Assembly (NCBI GenBank): GCA_035628055.1
Contig: DASPKO010000306.1
Span: 1-12,290 of the forward strand
Source of the DNA: DASPKO01 sp035628055
GTDB taxonomy: Bacteria > Planctomycetota > Phycisphaerae > Phycisphaerales > UBA1924
Length of the DNA stretch: 12,290 nucleotides
Reading direction: 5' to 3'
Positions within the stretch are counted from its first letter, which is position 1, and each line of letters begins with the position of its first letter. The translations under genes and the position numbers were made by a program. This document shows positions 1 to 7,162 of this stretch, piece after piece. A model generated the notes under the pieces. It ran no database searches and had not been told where the DNA came from. It was given only the letters and a program-made list of their open reading frames with translations.

Positions 1-1
1 C

Positions 2-919
2 GCCGCGCCCGCCGACCCGGGGGCCGACGAGGCCGGGGTGCGCAAGCTCCGGGAGTTCTTCGACCAGTGCATCGAGCGGGCGCTCGAGAAGGCCGAGAGG
101 CCCAGCCTCGACCAGCTGCCCCGCGGCATCATCGCTCCCCACCTCGACTACGGGCGGGGCTGGATCAACTACGCGGCGGTCTACGGACGCCTGCGCGTGG
201 TCGACCGCCCCGACCGCGTCGTGATCCTGGGCACCAACCACTTCGGCCAGGCGACCGGCGTGTGCGGGTGCGACAAGGGATTCACCACTCCCCTGGGAAC
301 GTGCGCGGCCGACCAGGAGCTCATCGGGCTCCTCCGCGCCGCGCTCGGGGAGAAGCTGTTTGCCGACCGCTTCGACCACGAGCGCGAGCACTCGGTCGAG
401 CTGCAGGTGCCGTGGGTCCAGCACGTGTTCGGGAAGGACGCCGCGGGAAACTTCCCGCGCGTCTTCGCGGCCCTCGTTCACGACCCGGCCGTCAGCGGGG
501 GCGAGTCGTACGACGGCAACGGCATCGCCCTCGACCCCTTCGTCCAGGCCATGAAGAAGGCCATCTCCGAGCTTCCGGGGCGCACGCTGGTGATCAGCTC
601 GGCGGACCTCTCGCACGTCGGTTCGTCCTTCGGGGACCAGACGCCGGTCGCGGGTGACGACCCCAAGGCCGTGGAGTTCCGCAACAAGGTCGTGAAGCAC
701 GATCAGGAGATGCTCCAGCTCGTGCTCCAGCGCAAGCCCGCGGAACTGGTCGCCACGCTCTCGTGGCTGCAGAACCCGACGCGCTGGTGCTCGCTCGGCA
801 ACCTCGTGGCCGCGATGCTCATCGCCGACCCCGCCGAGGTCGAGATCTTCAACTACGGCGCCGCCCTCGACCAGCAGGGCCTGGCGATGGTCTCGAGCGT
901 GGCGGCGGCCTTGAAGTAG
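2..919 (+). CDS. Memo-family / AmmeMemoRadiSam system protein B (5' end cut by window edge)
   Basis: The protein matches the Memo (MEMO1-like) family, called AmmeMemoRadiSam system protein B in bacteria. Counting from the GTG at 38, visible family motifs are IIAPHLDYGRG (His35), LGTNHFG (His68), EREHSVELQ (residues 115-123), SSADLSHVG (Asp190, His193) and a late cysteine in RWCSLGN (Cys251). The His/His/Asp/Cys set corresponds to the putative metal-binding pocket of the family, which resembles class III extradiol dioxygenases. The bacterial protein's reaction is not established; it often travels with AMMECR1 and radical SAM genes, neither of which is in this window. The frame stays open to the left edge with no stop, and no ribosome binding site precedes the GTG at 38, so the true start probably lies outside the window. 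The family assignment is solid; the function is not. Confidence 0.85.
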   Translation, partial: AAPADPGADEAGVRKLREFFDQCIERALEKAERPSLDQLPRGIIAPHLDYGRGWINYAAVYGRLRVVDRPDRVVILGTNHFGQATGVCGCDKGFTTPLGTCAADQELIGLLRAALGEKLFADRFDHEREHSVELQVPWVQHVFGKDAAGNFPRVFAALVHDPAVSGGESYDGNGIALDPFVQAMKKAISELPGRTLVISSADLSHVGSSFGDQTPVAGDDPKAVEFRNKVVKHDQEMLQLVLQRKPAELVATLSWLQNPTRWCSLGNLVAAMLIADPAEVEIFNYGAALDQQGLAMVSSVAAALK

Positions 920-974
920 CCGGCAACCCGCGGCCATCGCGGTCGCCAGCGGAGAACGGCGGCAGCCGCCCGCG

Positions 975-1331
975 TCACGGCGCCGGCCGCGACCCGTCAT
1001 CGATCCGGGCCGGATCGGGGAAGTCCCGGTACAGCGCCGAACGGAAGTCCCGCACCATGGAATAGACCGGGGCGTGCAGGCGCTCCACCTCGCCCGAGCG
1101 CGCCGCCGCCAGGTTGAAGGCCGCGTCGAGCTGGGCCAGGTCGCGCGTCCAGACCATGACCTGGAACTCGCCGAGCTCGGCGGGCCCGAAGCCCAGCTTG
1201 CGCCGGGTAACGGTGAAGCTCTGAATGGTGCCGCGCTCCTTGAGGTGCCCTAGATAGGCGCTGACGCTCCGGCAGAACTCGAGGTCCCGGGCCGCGTCGA
1301 CCAGGTTGAACCACATCTGGTAGCAGTTCAC
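975..1331 (-). CDS. DUF6614-type small conserved protein
   Basis: This 118-residue protein resembles what I remember as the DUF6614 family, proteins of about 110 residues of unknown function. The recognisable core is an N-terminal NCYQMWFNLVDAARDLEF, then SAYLGHLKERG, TRRKLGFGPAELGEF and AQLDAAFN, ending in ALYRDFPD near residue 105. The layout looks like a small ferredoxin-fold (dimeric alpha-beta barrel-like) protein, which is inference. I chose the GTG at 1331 because conservation begins there. An ATG at 1370 would add 13 Gly/Pro-rich residues that look non-conserved. A weak purine stretch (GGCGGGAA) sits about 8 nt upstream of the GTG. The gene converges on the Memo gene (55 nt gap) and is divergent from priA, so the 64 nt between starts may hold both promoters. 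No catalytic residue can be assigned. Confidence 0.75.
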   Translation of the reverse strand: MNCYQMWFNLVDAARDLEFCRSVSAYLGHLKERGTIQSFTVTRRKLGFGPAELGEFQVMVWTRDLAQLDAAFNLAAARSGEVERLHAPVYSMVRDFRSALYRDFPDPARIDDGSRPAP

Positions 1332-1383
1332 GGAGTCGTTCCCGCCCGGGTGCGCCCCCCCGGGCCCCACCCCGCCGCGCCGC

Positions 1384-1389
1384 GATAAT
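1384..1389 (+). promoter_or_regulatory. -10-like box of a probable leaderless priA promoter
   Basis: GATAAT (5 of 6 matches to TATAAT) ends exactly 6 nt before the GTG start of priA in otherwise nearly AT-free DNA. That spacing would put the transcription start on the start codon itself. No -35-like hexamer is visible 16-18 nt upstream, and no Shine-Dalgarno sequence precedes the GTG. Confidence 0.45.
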
Positions 1390-1395
1390 CACCGC

Positions 1396-3909
1396 GTGCA
1401 GCCCGGCCTCTTCTCGTCAGCCGCGGACGCCCCCGTGGAGCGCCGCGCATGCTACGCGCTTGTCGCCCTGGAGCGCGGGATCGACCGCGTGGGGCCGGGA
1501 GGGGCCGGTTCGGAGATCCGGGGCGGGGCGCTGACGTATTGGTCCGTCGAGCCGCTCGCGGTCGGCGAGCGCGTCGAGGTCCCGCTGGGGCGCGCCCCCA
1601 AGCGGGCCGCGGGCGTCGTCGTCGAGGTCGGGGGCCCCGAGCTCGCCGACGGCATCGCCCCCGAGCGCGTCCGCCCCGTGCTGGCCCGCACCGGGCGCGC
1701 GCTCCCGCCCGACCTGGTCGAGCTGGCTCGCTGGATCGCCGCGTACTACGTCTGCCCGCTGGGGATGGTCCTGGGCACCATGGTGCCGGCGGCCGTGAAG
1801 CGGGGCATCGGCCGGCGCACCGTGCGCCTCCTCGAGCCCGCCCCGGCCCCGGAACGCCCCGCCCTGCTCGAGACCGCCACGGGCCTCGGGCCCGTCGCCC
1901 GCGCGGCCTGGACGGCCATCGCCGCGCTCCCGCCCGCCTCCTTCCCCATGACCCCGGTAGCGCTGGCGGCGGCGCTGGGCCTGCGCACCAAGGCCTCCCT
2001 GGCCGCGCTGGCCCGGGCCGGGCTCCTGCGCTGGAGCGAGCGCGCCGAGGTGCGCGGCACCGACGAGCTCTGGCCCGAGGTCGAGGCCGCCGGGCCCGAC
2101 CCGGCCCGGCTCACCGCCCACCAGCTCGCCGCGGTCGAAGGGACCGCGCGGCTGCTCGGCGGCTTCGGCGTGGCGCTCGTGCGCGGCGTGACCGGCTCGG
2201 GCAAGACCGAGGTCTATCTGCGGGTCATCGAGCGCGCCCTGGCCGCCGGCCATACCGCCCTCATGCTCGTGCCCGAGATCTCGCTCACGCCGCAGACCGT
2301 GGGGCGGCTTCGGCGCCGCTTCGCCGGGCCGGGGGGGGCCGGGGCCGTCGCGGTGATGCACTCGGGCCTCACCGCCTCGCAGCGCCACGCCCAGTGGGCG
2401 CTGGCGGCCTCAGGCTCGGCCCGCGTCGTGGTGGGGGCGCGCTCGGCGGTCTTCGCTCCCGTGGCGGACCTGGGCCTGATCGTGGTCGATGAAGAGCACG
2501 CCCCGGACTACAAGCAGGACCAGCTCCCGCGGTACCACGCCCGTGACGTGGCCATCAAGCGCGCCCAGCTCGCCGGGTGTCCCGTGCTGCTGGGCTCGGC
2601 CACGCCCTCGTTGGAGAGCTGGGCCAACGCCACCGCCAGCGCCGGCCCGGAGGGTCGGGCCCCGGGGGCGCCCAAGTACCGGCTCTTCGAGCTTCCCCAC
2701 CGCGTCGGGGGCGGCGCCCTCCCGCGCGTCGAGATCGTCGACCTGGCGGCCGAGCGCCGTGCGCTGGCGGACTCGGCGCGCCATGCCGAGGCCGGCGCTT
2801 CGAGCGGGGCCCCGGGGGGCCCGGCCATCAAGAACCCCGCCCTCGGTCCCACGCTCCGCGCGGCCCTGACCCGCACGCTCGCCGAGGGCGGGCAGGCGAT
2901 CCTGCTCCTCAACCGTCGCGGCTGGGCCTCGTACCTCGGGTGCCCCTCGCTCGCCTGCGGCTGGTCGCTCCGCTGCTCGGACTGCGACGCCTCGCTGGTC
3001 CAGCATCGCATGGCGCCCCGAGCCGGCCCGGGCGGGACCGCCCGGCGCCAGATGTTCGTGCGCTGCCATCACTGCCTCGCGGAGCAGCGGCTGCCAACGG
3101 CCTGCCCGGTGTGCGCCCGCCGGCTCGTCTCGGTGCGTCCCGGCACGCAGTCGGTGGAGGAGGAGCTCGAGCAGGCGCTGGGACTGCGCCGCGACGAGGA
3201 CCTCGTGCGCGTGGATGGCGACACCATGCGGAGCGCCCGGGACTACGCCGCCGCGCTGGCGCGCTTCGCCGCCGGCCGCGTGCGCGTGCTCCTGGGGACC
3301 CAGATGATCGCCAAGGGCCTGGACTATCCCAACGTCGGGCTCGTGGGCGTGGTCGACGCCGACACCTCGATCGCGCTGCCGGACTTCCGCGCAGCCGAAC
3401 GCACCTTCCAGCTCGTCTCCCAGGTCGCGGGGAGGGCCGGACGCGGGGCCCGCCCCGGGCGCGTGGTCGTCCAGACGCTCTCTCCCGGGGCGGCCCCCAT
3501 CCGCCACGCGGCGGCGCACGACTACGTGGGCTTCGCGGGGGCCGAGCTGGCCACGCGCCGGCGCGCCGGGCTCCCGCCCGCCACCCGCATGGCCCGGGTC
3601 GTCGTGCGCGACCGCGACCCGGGGAAGGCCGAGCGCCTGGGCCGCGAGCTGGCGCGCCACCTCGAGGCCGCCCGGACGGCGCTGGCGGCCCGGGACGCGG
3701 GGGCGCGCGATCCGGCGGAGCTGGTCCGGCTCGACGGGCCCGCCCCCTGCGCCATCGAGCGCATCGCGGGCTTCTACCGCTTCGAGGTTCTCCTCACCGC
3801 CCCGGGTCGCGGGCTGATCCAAGCCGTGCTGGCCTCCGCGCGCGCCGGCGGGGCCGTCAAGAGCGACGCCGCCATGGCCGTCGACATCGACCCCGTCGCG
3901 CTGCTGTAG
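1396..3909 (+). CDS. priA: Primosomal protein N' (PriA), replication restart 3'-5' DNA helicase
   Basis: PriA recognises stalled or collapsed forks and reloads the replicative helicase. The superfamily 2 helicase motifs are all present: Walker A GVTGSGKT (264-271), DEEH (365-368), GSATPS (400-405), GTQMIAKGLDYPNV (from 634) and QVAGRAGRG (676-684). Eight cysteines for two structural zincs lie in the helicase core: C516/C521, C527/C530, C557/C560 and C570/C573. The first pair is CX4C instead of the usual CX2C. An N-terminal DNA-binding region (about 1-100) precedes the helicase. At 837 residues it is longer than the usual 730-750; the excess is Ala/Gly/Pro-rich inserts near residues 460-480 and 540-552. 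The GTG start has no ribosome binding site but has a GATAAT box 6 nt upstream; a GTG 13 codons downstream (1435) is the alternative. The aminotransferase gene follows after 23 nt. Confidence 0.95.
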   Translation: MQPGLFSSAADAPVERRACYALVALERGIDRVGPGGAGSEIRGGALTYWSVEPLAVGERVEVPLGRAPKRAAGVVVEVGGPELADGIAPERVRPVLARTGRALPPDLVELARWIAAYYVCPLGMVLGTMVPAAVKRGIGRRTVRLLEPAPAPERPALLETATGLGPVARAAWTAIAALPPASFPMTPVALAAALGLRTKASLAALARAGLLRWSERAEVRGTDELWPEVEAAGPDPARLTAHQLAAVEGTARLLGGFGVALVRGVTGSGKTEVYLRVIERALAAGHTALMLVPEISLTPQTVGRLRRRFAGPGGAGAVAVMHSGLTASQRHAQWALAASGSARVVVGARSAVFAPVADLGLIVVDEEHAPDYKQDQLPRYHARDVAIKRAQLAGCPVLLGSATPSLESWANATASAGPEGRAPGAPKYRLFELPHRVGGGALPRVEIVDLAAERRALADSARHAEAGASSGAPGGPAIKNPALGPTLRAALTRTLAEGGQAILLLNRRGWASYLGCPSLACGWSLRCSDCDASLVQHRMAPRAGPGGTARRQMFVRCHHCLAEQRLPTACPVCARRLVSVRPGTQSVEEELEQALGLRRDEDLVRVDGDTMRSARDYAAALARFAAGRVRVLLGTQMIAKGLDYPNVGLVGVVDADTSIALPDFRAAERTFQLVSQVAGRAGRGARPGRVVVQTLSPGAAPIRHAAAHDYVGFAGAELATRRRAGLPPATRMARVVVRDRDPGKAERLGRELARHLEAARTALAARDAGARDPAELVRLDGPAPCAIERIAGFYRFEVLLTAPGRGLIQAVLASARAGGAVKSDAAMAVDIDPVALL

Positions 3910-3920
3910 GACGGCGCGGG

Positions 3921-3926
3921 TACGCT
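3921..3926 (+). promoter_or_regulatory. -10-like box of a probable leaderless aminotransferase promoter
   Basis: TACGCT (TANNNT pattern) lies in the 23 nt between the priA stop and the GTG start of the aminotransferase, ending 6 nt before the start codon. No Shine-Dalgarno sequence is present. The same geometry occurs at priA, so this may be an independent promoter giving a leaderless mRNA. The match to TATAAT itself is only 3 of 6. Confidence 0.35.
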
Positions 3927-3932
3927 CGCGGC

Positions 3933-4880
3933 GTGATCATCCACCTCAATGGCCGCCTGGTCCCGCACGCCGAGGCCCGCATCAGCCCCTTCGACCGCGG
4001 GCTGCTCTTCGGCGAGGGGATCTACGAGGGGCTGCGCTCCTTCGGCGTCGAGGGGCGGGCGCACGTCTTTGCCGAGGCCTGGCACTGGTCGCGCTTGCGC
4101 GAGGGACTGGCGGCGGCCCGGATCGGCTTCGATCCGGGGAGGCTCTCGGACGCCACCCGCGAGCTGCTCGAGGCCAGCGGGCTGGCCGACGCCTTCGTCT
4201 ACTGGCAGATCACCCGGGGAGCCCCCGCGCCCGGGCAGCCCTGCCGCTCGCGCGTGCCGCGCGGGCCCGAGCGCCCCACCGTGCTCGGCTTCGCCACGCC
4301 GCAGCCGGCCCTCGACTCGTTCGCCCTCCCCGCCCCGCGCCGCGTCGTGACGGTCCCCGACCGGCGCTGGGCGCACGGGCACGTCAAGTCGATCTCGCTC
4401 ATGGGCAACGTGCTGGTCGCCCTGGAGGCCGAGACGCGCGGGGTCGATGACGCGATCCTGATCCGGGACGGTCTGGTCTCCGAGGCCACCGCCACGAACG
4501 TGGCGCTCGTGGTGCCCGACGGGCGGGGGGGCGCCCAGGTGGTCACGCCCGCCCTCGACAGCGCGCCCATCCTCGCGGGGGTGACACGCGCGGTGCTCCT
4601 CGCCGAGCCCGACCTGGGCGTGGTGGAGCGGCCGGTGGGGGCATCCGAGCTGGAGCGCGCGACCGAGGTCATGCTCCTGGGGACGAGCACCATGGTCGCC
4701 TCGGTGGTCGAGATCGACGGGCGCCCGGTGGGGGACGGCCGCCCGGGCCCGCACGCGGCGCGCCTGCTCGAGCGGCTCTGCCAGCTCATCCGGTCCGAGG
4801 CGCGCGGGCGCGCGCCCGAGGGCGGCCCGGGGGTTCAGACGAGGCCGGCCCGCGAGGCCCAGACGTCACGGGCCGGTTGA
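3933..4880 (+). CDS. Class IV PLP-dependent aminotransferase (D-amino-acid / branched-chain transaminase family)
   Basis: A fold-type IV transaminase of 315 residues. The start of the family fold is clear: NGRLVPHAEARISPFDRGLLFGEGIYEGLRSF, corresponding to the usual NG...A..S..DRGl.yGdGvfE pattern. YWQITRGAPAPG (about 89-100) carries the arginine seen in D-alanine transaminases. HVKSISLMGN contains the probable Schiff-base lysine, Lys152. LVSEATATNVALV and LGTSTMV supply the PLP phosphate-binding and C-terminal motifs. D-amino-acid transaminase is my best guess from the QITRG motif; branched-chain aminotransferase or aminodeoxychorismate lyase cannot be excluded. A tail of about 30 Arg/Gly/Pro-rich residues is not conserved. 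The open frame extends back inside priA, but homology begins at the GTG at 3933. It lies 23 nt after priA and ends 19 nt from the convergent PEP-CTERM-like gene. Confidence 0.85.
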   Translation: MIIHLNGRLVPHAEARISPFDRGLLFGEGIYEGLRSFGVEGRAHVFAEAWHWSRLREGLAAARIGFDPGRLSDATRELLEASGLADAFVYWQITRGAPAPGQPCRSRVPRGPERPTVLGFATPQPALDSFALPAPRRVVTVPDRRWAHGHVKSISLMGNVLVALEAETRGVDDAILIRDGLVSEATATNVALVVPDGRGGAQVVTPALDSAPILAGVTRAVLLAEPDLGVVERPVGASELERATEVMLLGTSTMVASVVEIDGRPVGDGRPGPHAARLLERLCQLIRSEARGRAPEGGPGVQTRPAREAQTSRAG

Positions 4881-4899
4881 CCGCGCGATGCTCGCGGAT

Positions 4900-5577
4900 T
4901 CAGCGGGTCCGCCGGCGGCGCAGCCCGGCGAGGCCCCCGGCCAGGAGCAGCGCCCCGGCGCCCGGCGCGGGCACCAGCGTGCCCTCGAGGACGATGTTGT
5001 CGATGCGGTTGGTGCCCGCGGCCCCGCCCGGAGCCACCTGGTTCACCAGGCGCAGGTAAAGAACCTGGGCGTCGCTGGCTCCCGCCGGCAGCGCCACGGG
5101 ACCGAGCGCCGAGGCCGGGTTGAACGTCGTGCTCGACCACGTCACCTGCGCCACGGTGTAGTCGTCGAGGACGGTGATGAAGTTCGTTCCATCGATGCTG
5201 TACTGCAGGTCGAAGGTGGCCGGCCCGGTGCCGCTGCGGTTCTGGTTCCACGCCAGCACGAGGTTCTCATAACCCAGCGAGCTGGTCTGGAACTGGTAGT
5301 AGTCGCCGGGCGCCCACTCGTTGCTCGAGAACGACTCCGGTGACCCGTTCCCCGCGGGCGAGCTCCAGTCGGTCAGGGCGCTGGCGTGCACGCCCGAGGC
5401 GATCGAGCCGGCCGCGAAGACGCCCCCCTCGGCAGGCGCCTGGGGCGAGACGGCCGAATCGTTGAGCGTCAGCGCCGGGCCGGAGACCTCGAAGGTCCAC
5501 TGGGCCAGCGTGTCGGCCCGGGCGGCCGCGGTTCCCGCCAGCACCAGGACCATCGCGGGGATCGCAAGGCTCTTCAT
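4900..5577 (-). CDS. Secreted PEP-CTERM-like (exosortase-sorted) protein
   Basis: A 225-residue exported protein. It has a Sec signal peptide (MKS, hydrophobic core, Ala-rich end) with likely cleavage after Ala21 (ARA|DT). The middle is Ser/Thr/Asn-rich and looks like a beta-sandwich adhesin or carbohydrate-binding-type domain; the mature protein begins DTLAQWTFE, a pattern common in planctomycete exosortase substrates. The C-terminus (202-225) has the sorting tripartite structure: VPAPG, a hydrophobic Leu/Ala/Gly helix, then RRRR. The start is fixed by a strong ribosome binding site, GAGAGGAG, about 6 nt before the ATG. An upstream TTGTCT-17 nt-TATGCT promoter gives a 5' leader of about 120 nt. 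The gene is a single unit, convergent with the aminotransferase. The protein's function is unknown beyond secretion and surface anchoring; no exosortase gene is in the window. Confidence 0.8.
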   Translation of the reverse strand: MKSLAIPAMVLVLAGTAAARADTLAQWTFEVSGPALTLNDSAVSPQAPAEGGVFAAGSIASGVHASALTDWSSPAGNGSPESFSSNEWAPGDYYQFQTSSLGYENLVLAWNQNRSGTGPATFDLQYSIDGTNFITVLDDYTVAQVTWSSTTFNPASALGPVALPAGASDAQVLYLRLVNQVAPGGAAGTNRIDNIVLEGTLVPAPGAGALLLAGGLAGLRRRRTR

Positions 5578-5707
5578 CTCAAACTCCTCTCGAAGCGGCC
5601 GCGGGATCGGGCGCGGACCCGGAGCGGCCACATCGACCATGCCGGGTGCGCTGACGGAACGACGACCTGTCCGGTGGGTCTCTCTCTCCACTCGGGCGTA
5701 CGGGCAG

Positions 5708-5736
5708 AGCATACCGGCTGGACCCGGGTCAGACAA
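5708..5736 (-). promoter_or_regulatory. Sigma70-like promoter for the PEP-CTERM-like gene
   Basis: On the minus strand TTGTCT (5731-5736, 4 of 6 to TTGACA) and TATGCT (5708-5713, 4 of 6 to TATAAT) are separated by exactly 17 nt. It points at the PEP-CTERM-like gene, whose ATG is about 125 nt downstream. The prediction rests on motif match and spacing only. Confidence 0.45.
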
Positions 5737-5740
5737 CCTC

Positions 5741-6045
5741 CTGCCCCGCCCCGCCGCGCGCCCCCACCACGCCGGCACGCGCCCGAACCACCGCCACGAG
5801 AACCCAGCGGCGTCAGCGAGCCTACCGGATTGCCCAATGCGCGCCCTGGAGCGCGCAGAGGACCCATCCTTGGGATTCCGCCTCAATGCCCTTTTCCAGG
5901 CCTTTTCCCGCTCGTTTCGGCGGGCCCGACGGACTAGCTTGTTCTAAGCCGGAGAGAGACCGGGCGCCACGTGCCGGCGACTGCCGGCGACCACCCGGCC
6001 CCGGCATTCGCACCCGACCCACCCCGATCATTCGGAGGGCAGACC
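5741..6045. other. Gene-free spacer between divergent PEP-CTERM-like and DUF883 genes
   Basis: I see no coding region here: open frames are short and lack the third-position GC bias of the neighbours. It contains a perfect 7-bp hairpin (5838-5857, TGCGCGC / GCGCGCA, 6-nt loop) with no T-tract, and two copies of CCTTTTCC (5890-5897 and 5901-5908) spaced 11 nt apart. A TAGCTT box at 5935-5940 could be the -10 of the DUF883 gene, but no convincing -35 accompanies it. A good ribosome binding site, GGAGGG, occupies the end of the spacer before the ATG at 6046. Confidence 0.5.
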
Positions 6046-6369
6046 ATGCAGCAGGCACAGAACTCGGCGGGCGAGCGGCTCGGCTCGGACATCCGCTCCG
6101 ACCTCGATGCGATCCGGGGCGATCTCAACCGCCTCCGCAACGACGTCGCCACCGCTTTTCAGGACCTGATCGGCCAGGGCAAGGACCGGGTCTGGCAGGC
6201 CCGCGAGCGGGTCTCGAGCTCGCTGGGCGGGCTCTCGGATCAGGGCCGCCGCGCCCTGGGAACCGTGCAGGAGCAGATCGAGGACCGCCCCATGGTCGCG
6301 ATCGGCACCGCGATCGGCCTGGGCTTCGTCATCGGGATGCTGCTCTGCGGCGGGCGGAACAACAAGTAG
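6046..6369 (+). CDS. DUF883 (YqjD/ElaB-like) membrane-anchored protein
   Basis: A 107-residue protein with the DUF883 architecture. A charged, amphipathic, probably coiled-coil region spans residues 8-75 (repeats such as SDIRSDLDAIRGDLNRLRNDV and later RERVSSSLGGL). One C-terminal transmembrane helix follows at about 83-102 (VAIGTAIGLGFVIGMLL), after the family's D/E-R-P turn, and ends in a short positive tail. In E. coli YqjD, ElaB and YgaM are tail-anchored inner-membrane proteins reported to bind stationary-phase ribosomes; whether that holds here is unknown. The ATG at 6046 is favoured over an upstream start at 5971 because a clear GGAGGG lies 7 nt before it and the upstream residues are unlike the family. 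It is followed by a YqjE/holin-like gene, as in the yqjDE pair. Confidence 0.8.
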   Translation: MQQAQNSAGERLGSDIRSDLDAIRGDLNRLRNDVATAFQDLIGQGKDRVWQARERVSSSLGGLSDQGRRALGTVQEQIEDRPMVAIGTAIGLGFVIGMLLCGGRNNK

Positions 6370-6515
6370 CCCGCTGCCGCGAGGGCGGTCGCTTCGGCAC
6401 GGCCACGGCCGCGGGCTCGCTGCGACGCCCGTGGCGAAGACCGCCGGTCGCGGCGTGACCCGCCGGGCCCCACGGGCCGGGCGTGCGCTGGCCTTGGAAG
6501 GTGGAAACGGCGTCC

Positions 6516-6791
6516 ATGAAGTCCATCGCCCAGCTCATCGTGAGGGTCACCGACCTCGTCGAGGCCGAGGGCCGGGTCCTGCGCGTCGTCATGCTGCGCC
6601 TGGGCCTCGGGGCCGCCCTCGGAGTGGTTGCGGCCCTCATGTGTCTCATCGGGCTCTGCCTGGTGCTCGTCGCCGCGTACACCGCGCTCGAGGCGGCCAC
6701 CAGCGCCCCGGTCGCGGCCCTCGTCACCGGCTTGGCGAGCCTGCTCGTGGGAGGAGCCCTGATATGGACCATCGCCCGGATCAACCGCTGA
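6516..6791 (+). CDS. YqjE / holin-X-like (DUF1469-type) small membrane protein
   Basis: A 91-residue protein with a short amphipathic N-terminus (MKSIAQLIVRVTDLVEAEGR) and two predicted transmembrane helices at about 30-53 and 64-86, ending in a short basic tail. This is the layout of the phage-holin-superfamily 6 / YqjE proteins that travel with DUF883 genes. The 'holin' name is historical; a role in the envelope is likelier than lysis. The start at 6516 is chosen because the amphipathic helix begins there. GTG starts at 6483 and 6501 are possible but add residues unlike the family. The ribosome binding site is weak (AGGTGG about 13 nt upstream). The last 28 nt overlap the next gene. Confidence 0.7.
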   Translation: MKSIAQLIVRVTDLVEAEGRVLRVVMLRLGLGAALGVVAALMCLIGLCLVLVAAYTALEAATSAPVAALVTGLASLLVGGALIWTIARINR

Positions 6792-7102
6792 CACCCGCGC
6801 AGGCCAAGCTCCGCCTGCTCGCCTGGGCCGAGGAGCCCGCCGGCACGACCGGCCCGCGCGCCGTCCCGGGCCCCGTGGCGGCCCTGGGCATGGGCCTGGG
6901 CCCCATGGCGCTGCTCACGCCGCTGCTGCGCGCCCAGCTCGTGCCCGTGATCCTGGGAGCCGTCGGCGCCGGCCTGATCCTGAGCCGCATGCGGATCGTC
7001 CGCAGGGCGGGCTTGGGGCTGATCCTCGGCCGGCTGGTGCTGTCGCGCGTGCTGCCCCTGGCCATCACCACCGTGGCGCGGCGGATGATGGCACGGGGGT
7101 GA
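6764..7102 (+). CDS. Small membrane protein of unknown function, overlapping the YqjE-like gene
   Basis: I do not recognise this 112-residue protein. Its start is well supported: GGGAGGAG lies about 6 nt before the ATG, inside the end of the YqjE-like gene, giving a 28-nt overlap that suggests translational coupling. Residues 1-35 are hydrophilic (PLTPAQAKLRLLAWAEEP). Hydrophobic segments follow at about 37-52, 57-74 and 82-105, interrupted by arginines (SRMRIVRRAG, LGRLVLSR), so the third may be amphipathic rather than spanning. Third-position GC bias is strong, so it is probably a real gene. By position it corresponds to the third gene of yqjD-yqjE-yqjK, but I see no sequence resemblance to YqjK. 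An envelope role is inferred only from the neighbours. Confidence 0.65.
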   Translation: MDHRPDQPLTPAQAKLRLLAWAEEPAGTTGPRAVPGPVAALGMGLGPMALLTPLLRAQLVPVILGAVGAGLILSRMRIVRRAGLGLILGRLVLSRVLPLAITTVARRMMARG

Positions 7103-7116
7103 TCCGCGCCGCCCCA

Positions 7117-7126
7117 GGCCTAGGCC
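7117..7126. other. Perfect 10-bp palindrome between convergent transcription units
   Basis: GGCCTAGGCC lies 15 nt after the stop of the small membrane gene and just beyond the 3' end of the decayed minus-strand gene. Flanking CCC/GGG could extend the stem around one mismatch. With no T-tract on either side, a terminator role is only a guess. Confidence 0.25.
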
Positions 7127-7162
7127 GGGTCATCAGGGCCGGCGCCACGCAAACGGAGTCGG

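Noticed and set aside
958..970. GGCGG / CCGCC hairpin between the convergent Memo and DUF6614 genes
   Set aside because: The stem is only 5 bp with a 3-nt loop and there is no T-tract. Such stems are frequent by chance at this GC content.
1417..2388. Long minus-strand open frames opposite priA (also 2410-3822)
   Set aside because: They are antisense shadows caused by high GC and strong third-position bias. Their translations are Arg/Gly/Ala/His-rich without motifs, while priA on the plus strand is unmistakable.
2577..3932. Upstream extension of the aminotransferase frame inside priA
   Set aside because: The frame happens to be open, but its translation is Arg/Gly/Pro-rich and unrelated to transaminases. 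Family homology starts at the GTG at 3933.
4881..4897. CCGCG / CGCGG hairpin between the convergent aminotransferase and PEP-CTERM-like genes
   Set aside because: The stem is 5 bp with no T-tract. Its position suits a bidirectional terminator but the sequence is too weak to call.
5822..6058. 78-codon minus-strand frame across the spacer before DUF883
   Set aside because: It has no ribosome binding site, no coding bias and no recognisable motif, and it overlaps the DUF883 ribosome site and start.
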